Assembly (NCBI GenBank): GCA_030248195.1
Contig: JASAND010030239.1
Coordinates: 32,430-96,429 of the forward strand
DNA: 64,000 nt
Direction: 5' to 3'
Source: Trissonchulus latispiculum
Lineage: Eukaryota > Nematoda > Enoplea > Enoplida > Ironidae
Position numbers and translations under genes: made by a program. Shown one piece after another: positions 1-12,900 of the stretch (positions are counted from its first letter, which is position 1; every line of letters starts with the position of its first letter). The notes below the pieces were generated by a model that saw only the letters and a list, made by a program, of their open reading frames with translations, searched no databases and was not told the DNA's origin.

Positions 1-47
1 ACCGATATGTGCTTAGTCCCTTGCTCAAGGGGATTTGTGAAAGCTTT

Positions 48-119
48 GTGGCAGCGGGGATTCGAACCTCGGACTATCGGATCCGAAGTCGAACGCCTTA
101 ACCACTCGGCCGGCACGGC
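48..119 (-). tRNA. tRNA-Arg(TCG)-like gene, possibly a pseudogene
   Basis: Read on the minus strand, the D arm (GCC/GGC stem with GAGTGGTTAAGG), a CTTCGGA anticodon loop giving anticodon TCG, and a T arm with TTCGAAT loop are present, and 55-71 forms the T arm. The core closely resembles animal tRNA-Arg(TCG). The acceptor stem pairs poorly (several mismatches between 48-54 and 113-119), so this may be a decayed copy or a tRNA-derived repeat. Confidence 0.5.
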
Positions 120-181
120 ACACTAATCTACTAATTGACTAACTAATTGTGCAATCTGGACTAACTAATTGTGCAGGGAGC

Positions 182-225
182 ATAGTAAACTGATCTCAAA
201 GTTTAGTGAGTGATCAGTTTACTAT
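182..225. repeat. 14-bp perfect inverted repeat, 16-nt loop
   Basis: ATAGTAAACTGATC at 182-195 is matched by its exact reverse complement at 212-225. It lies 60 bp from the tRNA-like sequence. No function recognised. Confidence 0.75.
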
Positions 226-571
226 TAGGTAGCTTAAGAGGAAACGAGCCATTTCACCAGTGCTCTATTCGGTGTTTGAAAAGACCAAGTTTGCCCGACC
301 CCCAAACTTGTGCAATAGCAAGGGCTGAGTTCGGAAATTGAATCTTTTAAATGATCTCTCAGCTCCAAAAAGCCTACTAGCTCAACCTTTTTCTTTACAT
401 TTATCCCCCTAACAAAGGTTGATCAACTTCAAAGGCTACTTGCAGGAGATCAGCGGAACTTTAGAGCATGATTTATATACATCGTTGGAATGCTCGAGAT
501 GAGCTCTATTTAATGGTGGAAAGCAGTTTGCTGTAGCTTGCTGTTATAACAAGTTAAGCATAAGTCTTTTT

Positions 572-595
572 CCTGCTGCGCCTCAGCGCAGCAGG
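572..595. repeat. 10-bp perfect GC-rich hairpin
   Basis: CCTGCTGCGC at 572-581, loop CTCA, exact complement at 586-595. There is no T tract after it and no gene adjacent. Confidence 0.75.
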
Positions 596-599
596 TCTC

Positions 600-2030
600 T
601 TATGTTTGCTCGGCCCGAGCCCTCACACGCATTTTGCTTGATAAATATACGCTTCACCGTAAATGCGTGTAAACAATGGTTTAACATAGGGCTGGTATGA
701 TCTGTGTGTGAAATCTTGTCTTTCATTCTAAAGAACTTCTTTTTCCGATTTATATGCATATTACGCATATATGTATGGGATTACTTTCGATTCCAAAATC
801 GGAAATGTCTATTCTTTGTTGTAATTCATGACTCATCGTTACAGTTGAACTTTTGTCATTAATACCTCAGCTCAGCAAAGATTTCTCAAATATGATAAAC
901 TTACAGGAATATGCGCTAATATACACACAAATGCTCAATAGTTTAAAGCTTATTTTGGATATAAAGTAGAATTCCTCAAGCTTTATAAAAAATCTTTAAA
1001 CAATGTTTTGCACTTATATTTTTCTGTAGTAAGCAATTAAGAGCTCTCTTATAAAATAATTAACTGCGCAGCAGGTTTACAATTACTTAAATGCCCGTCC
1101 AGCGGAAACTGAACCTTTTGCACAAAATCTTGCTTGTTTATGTTATGTTATGGCACAGAGAGCAAAACCCAAAAGATTTCTATTCTCATAAGAAATATAT
1201 GGTACTGACTAATGTGCTTTCTAAAGTGCATGATACGTTAACACAATGGCTGCGCATCTGAACTTCTTATTCACACCTTATTGGTTCCTTCCGGATTCTA
1301 CAGGATCTATTAAAAAACTAAAATAGACTTAAAATATCGGTACACACTTCTCCCTTCCCACAGAAACGCTTTCAATCAACAAAATTTTCCTCCCCTACGT
1401 ATGTTGCTATCAGAAAAATATCCAATTTCAAAATGAAAATGAATAAATACGTACGAAAGGAGGAGAGGGGTAGAGGAAAACTGTTATCCATTCCACTAAA
1501 CGGAGAATTAGGTTTGACTCAAGTCAGCTCACATGAAACCTTAGAATGATAAAAAGGGCAACCTGTTCGTGACAATAACAGCTGGTACAGTCAGCCCATC
1601 TACTCTGCAAATGAAGCGCACATAGGCACAATTTGATAACTTTTTAAAGAAAGAAGGAAGATTGGAAAATAAGAATCTTCTCAGAGGGGGGGGGGGTAAA
1701 GTTGTCCTCAAGCAAATATAGTTCAATAATTCTTTCAGAAAGGCAGGAAAACGTGACCTCAATTCAAAGGAGGTCCGCCATCATTATACAGTTATATATA
1801 TATACCCTGTTTGTTATATACTAATTAATCAAATAATAAGAAACTGGTCTTCTATGCTTGGGCCGGTATATACAGATTACAGAACCACAAAACAAAACAA
1901 AGATTAATGTGGACTATATTAATAAAATTAAGCCAGTAAAATTGCAGACTGTTGTGGTATAGAAATAAGAAGTGCAAGAGCATTGTGCCAGAGTACATAT
2001 ATAAGTGCATCATTTTCATATACGGACCGT

Positions 2031-2088
<58 letters not shown>

Positions 2089-4020
2089 TTATATATATAG
2101 AATATATATAGAAGCGTTCGGGTCAAACAGATGAGGAGAGGTAAGGAATCAGTTCCTGAAATCCTTTCTACATACAGATGTCAGATACCTGGACATTTTC
2201 AAGATGAAAAAGTGAAAGGGGGGAAAGTGGGTAGAACGGTCAAAACTGTGCTTAGACCCACAAATGCAGTAAAAGCAGACCCCGTTGCTATGCATTGTTA
2301 TAATTTTGCTAAAATGTGCTCCTCAAATATTCAGTCTTGGCATAAAATAGAGGACTTCAGGCTAACTAATTCCGGAAAGCTACATCTTTAGCCTTGGAAA
2401 TTTCTGGGGCACTTCCAGGTAAGTGGGGGGAGCTCAAAACAGTGCTGGAGGGTAGGACCAATCACTCGTGCTCCTACCAAATCACCAAATCATAAACTAA
2501 GCAGTTCCGCCGAAATCCGTTAACTGGACTGAAATCCTCTGCCTTGAGAGCCCCTTAAATAGCCTGATTGCGCAATACTATAGTCACTCCTTTGTTGCGT
2601 AGAAAGAAAAGGGTAAAAACTATTGCGTCAGTTAGTTTTCGCAATTGCGCAACACTTACACTGACTCACACACACCTTAAAACGACCAAACCAACCCCTT
2701 GATAGAATATGACGTCATATTGCATCGTCACTTTAGTTGCGCGAAATATATACCAGTAATCTTTGTAAGCATAGAAAACCACTCAATTTTGCAAGAGGTA
2801 GTAAATTTGCGGTCTTCTCCAGATTATACCCCTCACTTTTAAAACTTGACCAATTGAGCTGATTTGGTGTGGTTATGTTTTCGACCACGCTGAGTTAAAA
2901 TATTGCAAAATTTGTCTATCCGAAAATTTTTGGTCTTCGATTTTGCTTAAAACCTTGCACATAGGGACTCTCTGAATCGGAGAATCTGAAGTCCGTTTTT
3001 CCATCGAGCTTAGCGTTAGCTCAGCATAGGCTTACATCCTTAGTTGATAGTGAGCTAACGAAAACCGGAATCGATAAACGGACTTCAGATATGTGCTCTT
3101 CGACCCATATAAAACCCTATACACCGCTTTCGACAAAATCGACGATAAAATGTTTTCAGTTCTGCTTGGTCCCCCAGCCACTCGAAAACTACTAATTTCT
3201 CGAACTCGATATTTGAACGCAGCGTATTCGAAAATATACAAACACCAAATTTTAGCTCAATTGGTTTAGTTTTACAAATTGAAGCAATAGAGAGGGGGGG
3301 CAGGCCCTAAATTTGTTCGAGATAAAACGTTCATTGATCTAAATATACATAGGTGGAGACGCAAGCTAAGTATATAATTACTGATTCGAAAACGGCTAAA
3401 AGTAATTTGAATGCCATGTAGTTATACCAAAAACCAAACTTTAATTGTATATAACATAATCATCGTATAAGTATGCAAAGTAAGCAAAGCACGGAAAAGC
3501 CAAAAACAGTCCCCAAGGGACCAAAACGCAAAAAAGACAAGATGAACACTTCTTCAAAGCGGAAACAAATTAATTAGACAAAGTACAGAACAAGAAAAGA
3601 AAGAACATAAGAAATACTTAATATATAATCAACCGCAAGCCACCCACCGCACATTATATTCATGGTCTACATTACTCAATCCACTAGAATAAATAAAGCT
3701 AAATGATCAAAACAATCAAACATTTTTAGAATTTAAAAAAATCTGTACGAATAAAAATAGGACATGAGTTTACCAGTCACTAGTAATTGACTGAATAATT
3801 AAATTTAATAAAGAGACGCACCTAATTTTTGGTTTCCTGTAATGTCAAATCACAAAAATCATATCATACAATATCATCCCCCCGTGTAAGATTCGCGGTA
3901 TGCTTACAACAGGACTCTTTTAGAAACGGCGATATTCCTTTACCCTTCAATTAAAATACTTACATCCCAATCAAGAAACGAACCAAAATGTCAAAACATT
4001 TTTCATCAAAACCTTTTATA
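600..4020. other. Non-coding flank with TA microsatellite
   Basis: No conserved reading frame or repeat family member was recognised apart from a TA/TTTA microsatellite at about 2036-2100. Small open frames here are AT-rich and look like chance. Confidence 0.5.
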
Positions 4021-4029
4021 GGTTAGGTA

Positions 4030-4185
4030 GCAGCAGGGCGTATCCAGGATTTAAAAAAGGAGGGGGTCCGAGCCTAATTTTTCCTCAAAATGGCCAAATT
4101 TGGGTAAAAAATAGCTAAAAATTCGAAACGTTTTCCGAAAAAGGGGGGGGGTCCGGACCCCTTGTACCACCCTCCCCTGGATAGT
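4030..4185. mobile_element. Degraded CAGGxCGxAxCCAGG-type miniature element
   Basis: It starts CAGGGCGTATCCAGGATTT and carries the G-run and C-run blocks of the better-preserved copies at 18430, 40699 and 45498, but the far end stops at CCTGGAT without the terminal inverted repeat. No target duplication seen. Confidence 0.45.
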
Positions 4186-4226
4186 AATTAATGACTAAGC
4201 GCTTATCTTCTCTCTGGTCGTGAATT

Positions 4227-5559
4227 ATTTATTTTCCGAAAACTGACTATGCTACAGCTACCACAACCGTAATTCAGCAGGCTCAGCTAAAACAAAACAA
4301 ATAGTACAGCACAGCAAAAAAACCGGAAGCAGCAATCTACAAATGAACTGACAAAGCGGCGACCACTCACCCCAAAGCTGAGCTGCCTCTCCCCGAACCT
4401 CCCTCCAGTTCCAAAGCAGTGCTACTCTCATTCAAACTGCTACAAACAAGTAGTCATCGAATGCACAAAAATCCAAAAATAAATATTATAACACACTTAA
4501 CATGTAGATGTAGGTATAGCTTAACTACTACACATAATAAGAGTACACAAACATACATAATATTATTTGACATCATACAAGTACACAAAACAAATAAATA
4601 ATATACGATTTTCGTTCGCTATGCAATCTTTCTTTTCGCTGCAAAGTGCATAATTGTATTATTTTTCTTCTATTTTATATATAATGAAAGTAGATGAATT
4701 TAAAAATCCTCAAAATAATTGGAGGATTTACCTCCGGAAGGGGCTCCACGGTTGTCGTCCTCAAAAAGTCATCACGAAAAACCAAACTAAAGTCTCTGCA
4801 GCAAGCAAGCAATTGGCAACAATTTTCCTACACTCTATTTCAAAATTTAAACACAAGATCTTTTCTCTTTTAAAAATGTTAATAACAAGTAAGTAACTAT
4901 ATCACACAATAATTATAACTTACAAGTGTTTCTTTCTTTCCTTACACCCTTTCTTACCCCTCCTCGCCAAAACTTAAGATCAAATATCAGGCAAAATAAC
5001 AAGTATATAGGTATATCATATTATATGCACAACATTGCAAGATTATGAACTAAAAACATTATATTACTTATTTCAACCAAGACCACACTCTGTAAAGAAA
5101 ATAACACAGACAAAATCTCAAAAAGATCCGATGACTGCAAATAGAATGAGCGTTCAAAAATGTTTTGAACACCAACTTTTCCACTGTTTCATTTACGCAG
5201 AAGAAATGTACATAAGTAGCAATGCAGGATTCCATCTTCACTTCACCATGGCTCTTCAATTGCAAAACTACCGTACACATCAATTACCGTGCATGACAAC
5301 AAAACTATATATACGTACATACGTGCTGCAGTAGTAATCTATACACAAGCAGCAAGGATATAGACAGAAAAAACATACAAACCAACCAAATCATACACAT
5401 GACGTTGTATTATTAGTATTATATGGAACAAAAATAAATTATCTTTATGTTATGTTATAATCCCAACAAAGAATTCTACAATAATAGTATCAGCAGTTCG
5501 CGGTTCCACCATAGCAGTTATCAGACTAGTCCGAGAGGGGGGGGGGGTCTCGAGTGCTT
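4227..5559 (-). other. TRIP12: Probable TRIP12 3' UTR and candidate poly(A) signals
   Basis: Downstream of the stop no coding signal is seen. On the minus strand a CATAAA variant signal lies near 5442-5450 and a canonical AATAAA near 4227-4233. Either could end the transcript; the choice cannot be made from sequence alone. Confidence 0.3.
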
Positions 5560-8500
5560 CTATGAGAGATGAAAGGATTTCTGACCCTCCCGCATGGCAA
5601 CGTCCAGTTTAAGGCCCATAATCTCGATGGTGGAATATTCGGGTAGTTTGAGATAGTTGACACAGGTCATGACTGAGGGTAGGAAGCGGTCCGGGTCCTC
5701 CAGAGAGTCCAGGCTCCGACGGACCACCGTCAGTGGCGGATTCAGACTACGAAATCCTACAAACAAACAAACAAACAAATAAACAAATTAAATCAACAGG
5801 GGGGGGGAAGGCTTTCTATATACACAATTTTTGGGTCTTTTCCCGGAACCCCACCCCTCCCAGCCAGTGCTAAAATTTGAACTCAGCGCGATCAAAGACA
5901 TAAATATACCCACGCCAAATTTCAGCACGATTGATCAATACTTATAAATTCTAGCACTGGGGTGGGAGGGGGCAACCTGGAATCATAAAAAACCCCAGCT
6001 TTTGTGACTATGGGATTGCACTGAGTCTAAATTATATTTTAAACATACATAAAACATGATACACTAATAATGTTACAAATTAATACAATGATATGCTATA
6101 TAGATACTGACCGCCAACCGGAAGCTTTGGACATCCGGTGACAAACTGCAGAAACAGCCGTCGCTGCTCTCCGGTGAACTGGGAGAGTAGCTGGATCAGC
6201 CACTGGATCTGGGGAGAGTCGAGGCTGTAGCCGTGGTCCGGGCGGATGCACTGGGTCAGAACCGGCGGATCCCAACCTCCCCCGGATCCATTTCCGCTCC
6301 CAATACCACAGAACAGTTGATCCATCTAAACAACACAACACAATCACAAAAATGAGTAAACTAGGCCCTCCGTAGAGGACATATTATTATCACTCATTCC
6401 AATTGAAATGATGGAAATGATGCTAAAAATGTACGAAAACAAGCTTCCAGCACCCGTCAAACGAATATCTTAAATCATTAATATTACAGTTGAAAAAACT
6501 TAGTGATACTGGAGAAAAAACAACAGAACAAGAGAGGAAGTCTGGTGCAAATCAACGCGAACGTACATCTTCAGGATAGAACATTCTGAGATGAGAAAGG
6601 GAAAAGAGGGACTGGAAGCCCTCCCGGAAGGACTCCATCTGACGAAAGACCCCTTCGCGGATCAGCCAATGAACCGACAACTGAAACACAGCACACAGTC
6701 TATACAGCACTGGGATAGGATATACGTACATGCTACAGCACCCAATTGGCTCTCTCCTGTTTCGGACTAAGACTTCGCCTTAGTGACTGCAGAGCAGGCG
6801 TTTTTTATTTCTTTTTCCACTAAAGTCAGCTTTTGTGAAGGTGATTAGCACAATTTTTGCCTAAATGGCTAATAACAAGTGCAGAAACCATTTGAACGTT
6901 GAAAATAAGCTTATTTTTGACAAAACAGGCGTCCAATACAGAAATGATTGCATCGTTTGGGTATTTTCAAACCTAGTGGAACTTTGGAGGTTGGTGGTGG
7001 AACCTCTCCCTTATAATTAGAGGAAAGCCAGGCAATAAAATAATCCAAGATTTACTCCTCCACAGACCCCAGAAGCAAAGCTCTATCGGAAAAGCAGCAC
7101 CTCCCCTTCACGAAAACCAATCAAGGATCAATATTTAATCGTATCACGTCTGTTCGCTCAGATTCGGGAAAAATTACTAAGTCATAGAAAAGTATCAGTC
7201 AACAAAGTCAAAAGAATCATCATTGCGACAACAGACAAGCCAAGCCTAACCACCTATAAATGTAACAATTTAAATTTAAATAATTTAACGAAGCAAAGGT
7301 GTTTAATTGTAAATGCTTGCTTATTGTCTAACGAGACGACTGGTCACATTTCACTCCTCCTTTAATAGGCTATTTTCTGACACCGGCCGGCTGAGATTCA
7401 ATCCACGGACCATCCGCTGATGACTCAGCGCTACAGGCCGCTACGCTAAATCCAGGAAACTAAACAGACACACAGTACATTATAGCGTAGCGTACCTTGA
7501 TATAGGTGTCTAGATTATGCCTGGTGACTTCTATATCCCGACCGCCCTTTCGCAGTTCAATGGCGCCGTTCCCCGGCAGGGTGAAGTCCAGGTTAAGGTC
7601 TTCCACGCTCCCATTCTCACTTTCACGCTGAAATAATTAATTACAATTAATTAATTAATTTAATTAAATAATTAATACAATACATTGCTATTAAATTCAA
7701 TTGAGTGTAGTAAGAAATTAGCTCAAACTAAGGAGATAACTAAGTAACCGCCAGTAATCTATTGCCCAAATTCTCAGTACAAAAAAGCGATTAAAGACTA
7801 ACATGGGATTTGGTTTGTAGGAGATATCCCTGGAGATGACGATAGGACTGGGCCAGAACGGAATCAAGATCCCCGATATCCGCCAAACTCAGCGAGCCCT
7901 CCTCATGGAGAAGCCAACGATAGAACAGGGGACTCAGGGGCAGATCAATCTAAAACAAAAATGACAACAAATAAATAAACAAGAATAAAACAAATATTTA
8001 GGACGAAAAACATATATAGTATTTAGAGTAAAAGAAAGGAGTCCACAATTTATTTTATAGGTCCTTTACCAGTCTAGAGTCCATGAGAGCCCGAGCCATA
8101 AGGCGACCCATAAAGTGGAATTTTGATCGAATCTTGTTCAGATGAGAGGGCTTCGGATGATGGGGGAGGGAGTTGGGATAGAGACCGCCCGCTGACTGAA
8201 TATATCCACTACCTATAAAACACAAAATAACAGTCAACAAAATCAAAGAAATTACACACAATATACACATGCAAGTGCGTATGTATATATTAGATATTCT
8301 GGGCTTATTCTAGGGATTTTTTCTTGGGGGGGGGGGCTTCTTGGGGGGGGGGCCCCCCCCCAAATGTCCGAGGGGCAAGGAATTTTTGGGGGGGGGGAAG
8401 GGTGTTTATGGGGGGGGGGGGGGGGCCCCCCCCACTAGAATAAGCCCAGATATTTAGTATATGAATTGTAAATATCAGAGATGTGTTTTCCTGCAGAGTG

Positions 8501-9992
8501 GGGGAGGGGCAAATGCACCGTGATTCCTCAAAAACTTACCCTCAGCAAGGGGTCTCTGCTTCCATATGAACCCGATCCCAGACCCAATGTCAGCAATTTT
8601 TTTCTATCTATTTAGACGAGTGAGTGCTTCTGCCTTAAAAAGTCTGTTTTTATTGAAACCAAGATGGCTTGAGAAATTGTTCTCCTTTTAGGCTTGCAAA
8701 ATACGAGATAAAACCAATATTACTTTTGGCTCCCTTTCAACCATGTTTCCCCTCCACACTAGACACCCAGAGATTTCCACCAAGATGCTCCAGCATGTGG
8801 AAGCATCCCAAAAGATACCCTGCACAACTCAAGCTCCTTGTACCATAACAGTGCTATCTGATCTTATTATCTTTCACTGCAAACTGCTAGCTGCGTACAG
8901 ATACTAGGAATCCCGCGGAGGGGCTTTGGGGGTTGAAACCCGCTGATTTCGAGTTGACCGAATGAAAAAATTTAATCACTATTTGAGCGCAAAAATACAA
9001 AAATTTTAAAAAAAGGTCCTCCTTTTCAAATGTCCCCAAACCCTGCTCCCCCCATTTCAAAATCCTGGTATACGTTCCTGCTTGCTTCCTGGCAGCAGGT
9101 AAGAAAATTCGACCTACCGGCGGCAGAACCAGAAGTAGAAGAAGAGGAGGAGGAGGTAGAAGGGATCTTTTCACCTCTCCACAGATCAAGATCAGCACGT
9201 TGAAGCTCCTTGGAGACAAGGGCATAGAACTCCAGAGTGGGACCAAGGCCTGTGCCCACCTACAATACACAAAAAAAACAAATACCAAAGACTGTAACTT
9301 CTAACAATAAAGCAATACGGCAAAATAATGCCTATAACCCTCCATAGACTGCATTCGCACTTCCGCATCTGCAATTAATAGGACACTATTTTCACACAGA
9401 CATACATACGTACGTATGGAATTTCAACAAAATAGTCAAAGGTCAGTTCTGTAGCAGCCACAGGAGTTCTTTTTATTTATTCTTTATTTCATCACCACAG
9501 ACAAAAATGCACACTGGAAATATACAAAATGCAATGCAATAATGCACCTTAGCAACCAGCTTTTAACAATTTACACTACACAGAGAATTGAGATGAAAAC
9601 TGTGGGCCTATTCGTGCTCCCAGAATTAAAGGAGTTGTGAGATAGTTAAAAGGATTAACTGATTTAGCCCAGTCAGCAGATAAGTTAAAATGAACTGTTT
9701 CAACTCGATCAACTCTTTGTGGACGAAAATGGTTATATAAACTTTAACATAACATTAACCATAACACCATAACATAACTTCCATCTAACTCGTTTAGCAG
9801 GCTTCGTCTCGCTGAGAATGCCCACCCCGTTATGCCGAAACAGTTATATACTCCACTCATGACAGGGAATTATCTGCTGGTTATCCTTCTTACCTCATCC
9901 TTGTACTGAATCTCCAGAATGGCATTGGAATTGGTGGTGTCGTTGAGAACGGCCTCAGCCTGCTTCAACAGATCTTCCCGGTGAATTGTTAC
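5560..9992 (-). CDS. TRIP12: TRIP12 exons 36-43, HECT catalytic domain
   Basis: Exons: 9894-9992, 9118-9259, 8070-8212, 7803-7949, 7496-7627, 6567-6680, 6112-6325, 5560-5756 (about residues 2508-2902). The N-lobe shows [20 protein letters not shown] and [18 protein letters not shown], then [13 protein letters not shown]. The hinge and C-lobe show [31 protein letters not shown] and the active-site [13 protein letters not shown]. The E2-binding N-lobe and catalytic cysteine are intact, so the ligase should be active. The short tail QKSFHLS ends like other animal TRIP12 proteins. TAG stop is at 5560-5562. Confidence 0.96.
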
Positions 9993-12900
9993 CTGAAACA
10001 GAAATCACAAGCACACACACCAATGCACAGGTTCTGAGGTTTTGGAAAGTGGGAAGGAGGCTTCCGAAAAGTAAGGGGGCGAGCCAAAGGTATAAATTTA
10101 CGTTTTAGCAAACAAGTGGCCTTTTTAAGGTAGTCGCAAAAAAATCGCATTTAAGCTTAAAATAAACTTGCATGCAAGTCCACAAATAAGCTTAAAATTG
10201 AGAAAATGTTTGAAAAGTTGACCTATATATAAAAAACTTAATTTTTCGACAATTTTGGGCGACCCCTCAAAAAAGTGGGAGGAGGCTTGTCTAAAATTGA
10301 GGGCGGTGGTGGGAGTGGGCGAAAGTGGGCCTTCTCTAAAAAATGCCAGATGAACAGATTCACTCACTATAGAGGAAGGAAGGAAGGAAGGAAGGAAGGC
10401 GGTAGGAACACCCAAACAGACAGCAATAATAATTATAAGAAAGAACTGTATATACTGTTACAAACACAATCGCTCAATAGCCCTGACAAACATGGACAGA
10501 ATTGCCATTGCTCAATAATACTGCTTCAACCAGAATAATCTCAGTCCAAACTAGAGATGAGGACGAGCCGGACTTTTCCGGCTCGGCTCGGCTCGGCTCG
10601 CGAGAAAGTGAGGTCGGCTCGGCTCGGCTCGGCTCGCGGTCATACCCGGCTCGGCTCGGCTCGGAAAAATTTTGAAAGTGGATCGGCTCGGCTCGGGTCG
10701 GCTCGCCAAGCTTGAAGTTTCAAATTCGCCATATTGCATGGAATTTTTTTATTTTGTTCCTTGTTGTCTTGGTCAAATTTATTAACGAAGTCGTAACCAG
10801 TTATGATTACAAGTTAAGATTTATCTTTAGCCTCTCAAGATCATATACTCGAATACTATAGTCTAGCAAACTTAAACTGGACCAAAAGAGTGAATTTTGT
10901 GGAAAGTTTATTATTCAAGTTAAGTATGACAATGTATATATTTTCTGAAAGCTCAAAAATCAGAGATTTCAAAAATTCTAAAAAATTTTCAAATTTTCAA
11001 ATTTGAAATTTCATAAATTTTGAAAACTGTGGGAAAAGAAAAAATAAAGGAAAAATAGTCGAGTTTGGTATCAAATGAAAGGTCTCGTTCAGGAGAACGC
11101 GAATATGTATCAATTAAGCGGATTTGGGGCGGCATGTGGTTCCAGCGGGCCCATATCCCGAAAAATAAAAGTTGCTCCGATCGCTACAAACTTGGGCTCA
11201 TTTGGAAGCTCTCATCACGCTGAGTAAAAGTTATAATTGGGTCATCGCTCAAAAATGCTGTCTGTGAAAGTTATCCCTCTTTAAACCCCAAAAATGGGCT
11301 GTTTGGACACTTTTGGAGGGTTTAATCCAGGCTAGCGAAAGCTGTGAGCTGAATCAAGTCAAGCCACTGTGCTACATTATGCATCTCATCATTATACACA
11401 AGCATGCAAAATTGCAGCTTTGGATCTTTACGCATGCGTAAGATAAGCTAATTTAAACGAACTTCAAAGGAACCGACACGGCGGCACTTTTGAAGTTCGT
11501 TTAAATTAGCTTATCTTACGCATGCGTAAAGATCCAAAGCTGCAATTTTGCATGCTTGTGTATAATGATGAGATGCATAATGTAGCACAGTGGCTTGACT
11601 TGATTCAGCTCACAGCTTTCGCTAGCCTGGATTAAACCCTCCAAAAGTGCCCAAACAGCCCATTTTTGGGGTTTAAAGAGGGATAACTTTCACAGACAGC
11701 ATTTTTGAGCGATGACCCAATTATAACTTTTACTCAGCGTGATGAGAGCTTTCAAATGAGCCCAAGTTTGTAGCGATCGGAGCAACTTTTATTTTTCGGG
11801 ATATGGGCCCGCTGGAACCACATGCCGCCCCAAATCCGCTTAATTGATACATATTCGCGTTCTCCTGAACGAGACCTTTCATTTGATACCAAACTCGACT
11901 ATTTTTCCTTTATTTTTTCTTTTCCCACAGTTTTCAAAATTTATGAAATTTCAAATTTGAAAATTTGAAAATTTTATAGAATTTTTGAAATCTCTGATTT
12001 CTGAGCTTTCAGAAAATATATACATTGTCATACTTAACTTGAATAATAAACTCTCCACAAAATTCACTCATTTGGTCCAGTTTAAGTTTGCTAGACTATA
12101 GAGGCAGTTACAACTTTTTCGCTATCTGATAAAATAAAAATACTACAAATACCCAGAAACACGGAATAATGGAATTTACAGGTAAGATTTTTATGAAACC
12201 AAAACTGAGACGAAAAAATGAAATAAGTCAAAAGTTTTTCTTAGTAAAAGTATATCAATAGCATACACAAGTTGGCGTCAACGACAGCCTAATATTAAGA
12301 TTAACATTTGCTTGGAAGGTATCGAGAAAGCTAAAGAAAATTATTGGCAATTATTATTAGTCTTCACTGAAATTATTGGCAATTTTACTTAAACAAGTTC
12401 GAAAATATAGCAGGGAAATTTGGTCGAATTACTATGTATTTTTTGTTGGGGTCGGCTCGGCTCGGCTCGGCTCGGAGCTTCAGTTCTCCGGCTCGGCTCG
12501 GGAGAAATTGCTGCCGGCTCGGCTCGCGAGCCGAGCAGAGCCGCGAGCCAAAATCTTCATCTCTAGTCCAAACCCAGTCATAAAGAAACCTTAATTTCCC
12601 AAAAATCAAAGCAGAAAATTGTCAATTTTTTGTGTAAGGGGGGGTTAGCCCCTATTCCCCACCCCCTCCGAAACAAAAATTATGCTAAATTGGGAGAGGG
12701 GGACAGCGAACCTTTTTTCTTTCCAGCCGCGGAGCAATTCTATCACTGCTGTCGGAGAGACCCATGAGATCAGGGACAGTGTCCATGAGCCGCTGGAGGG
12801 CCCGGTCCCGGTCGAACGCCAGAATGTACAGCAACAGCTGACGGGTTTCAAACGGGAAAATGAATGGACTGAAAAATATTATGACAAAAAATAATACAAA

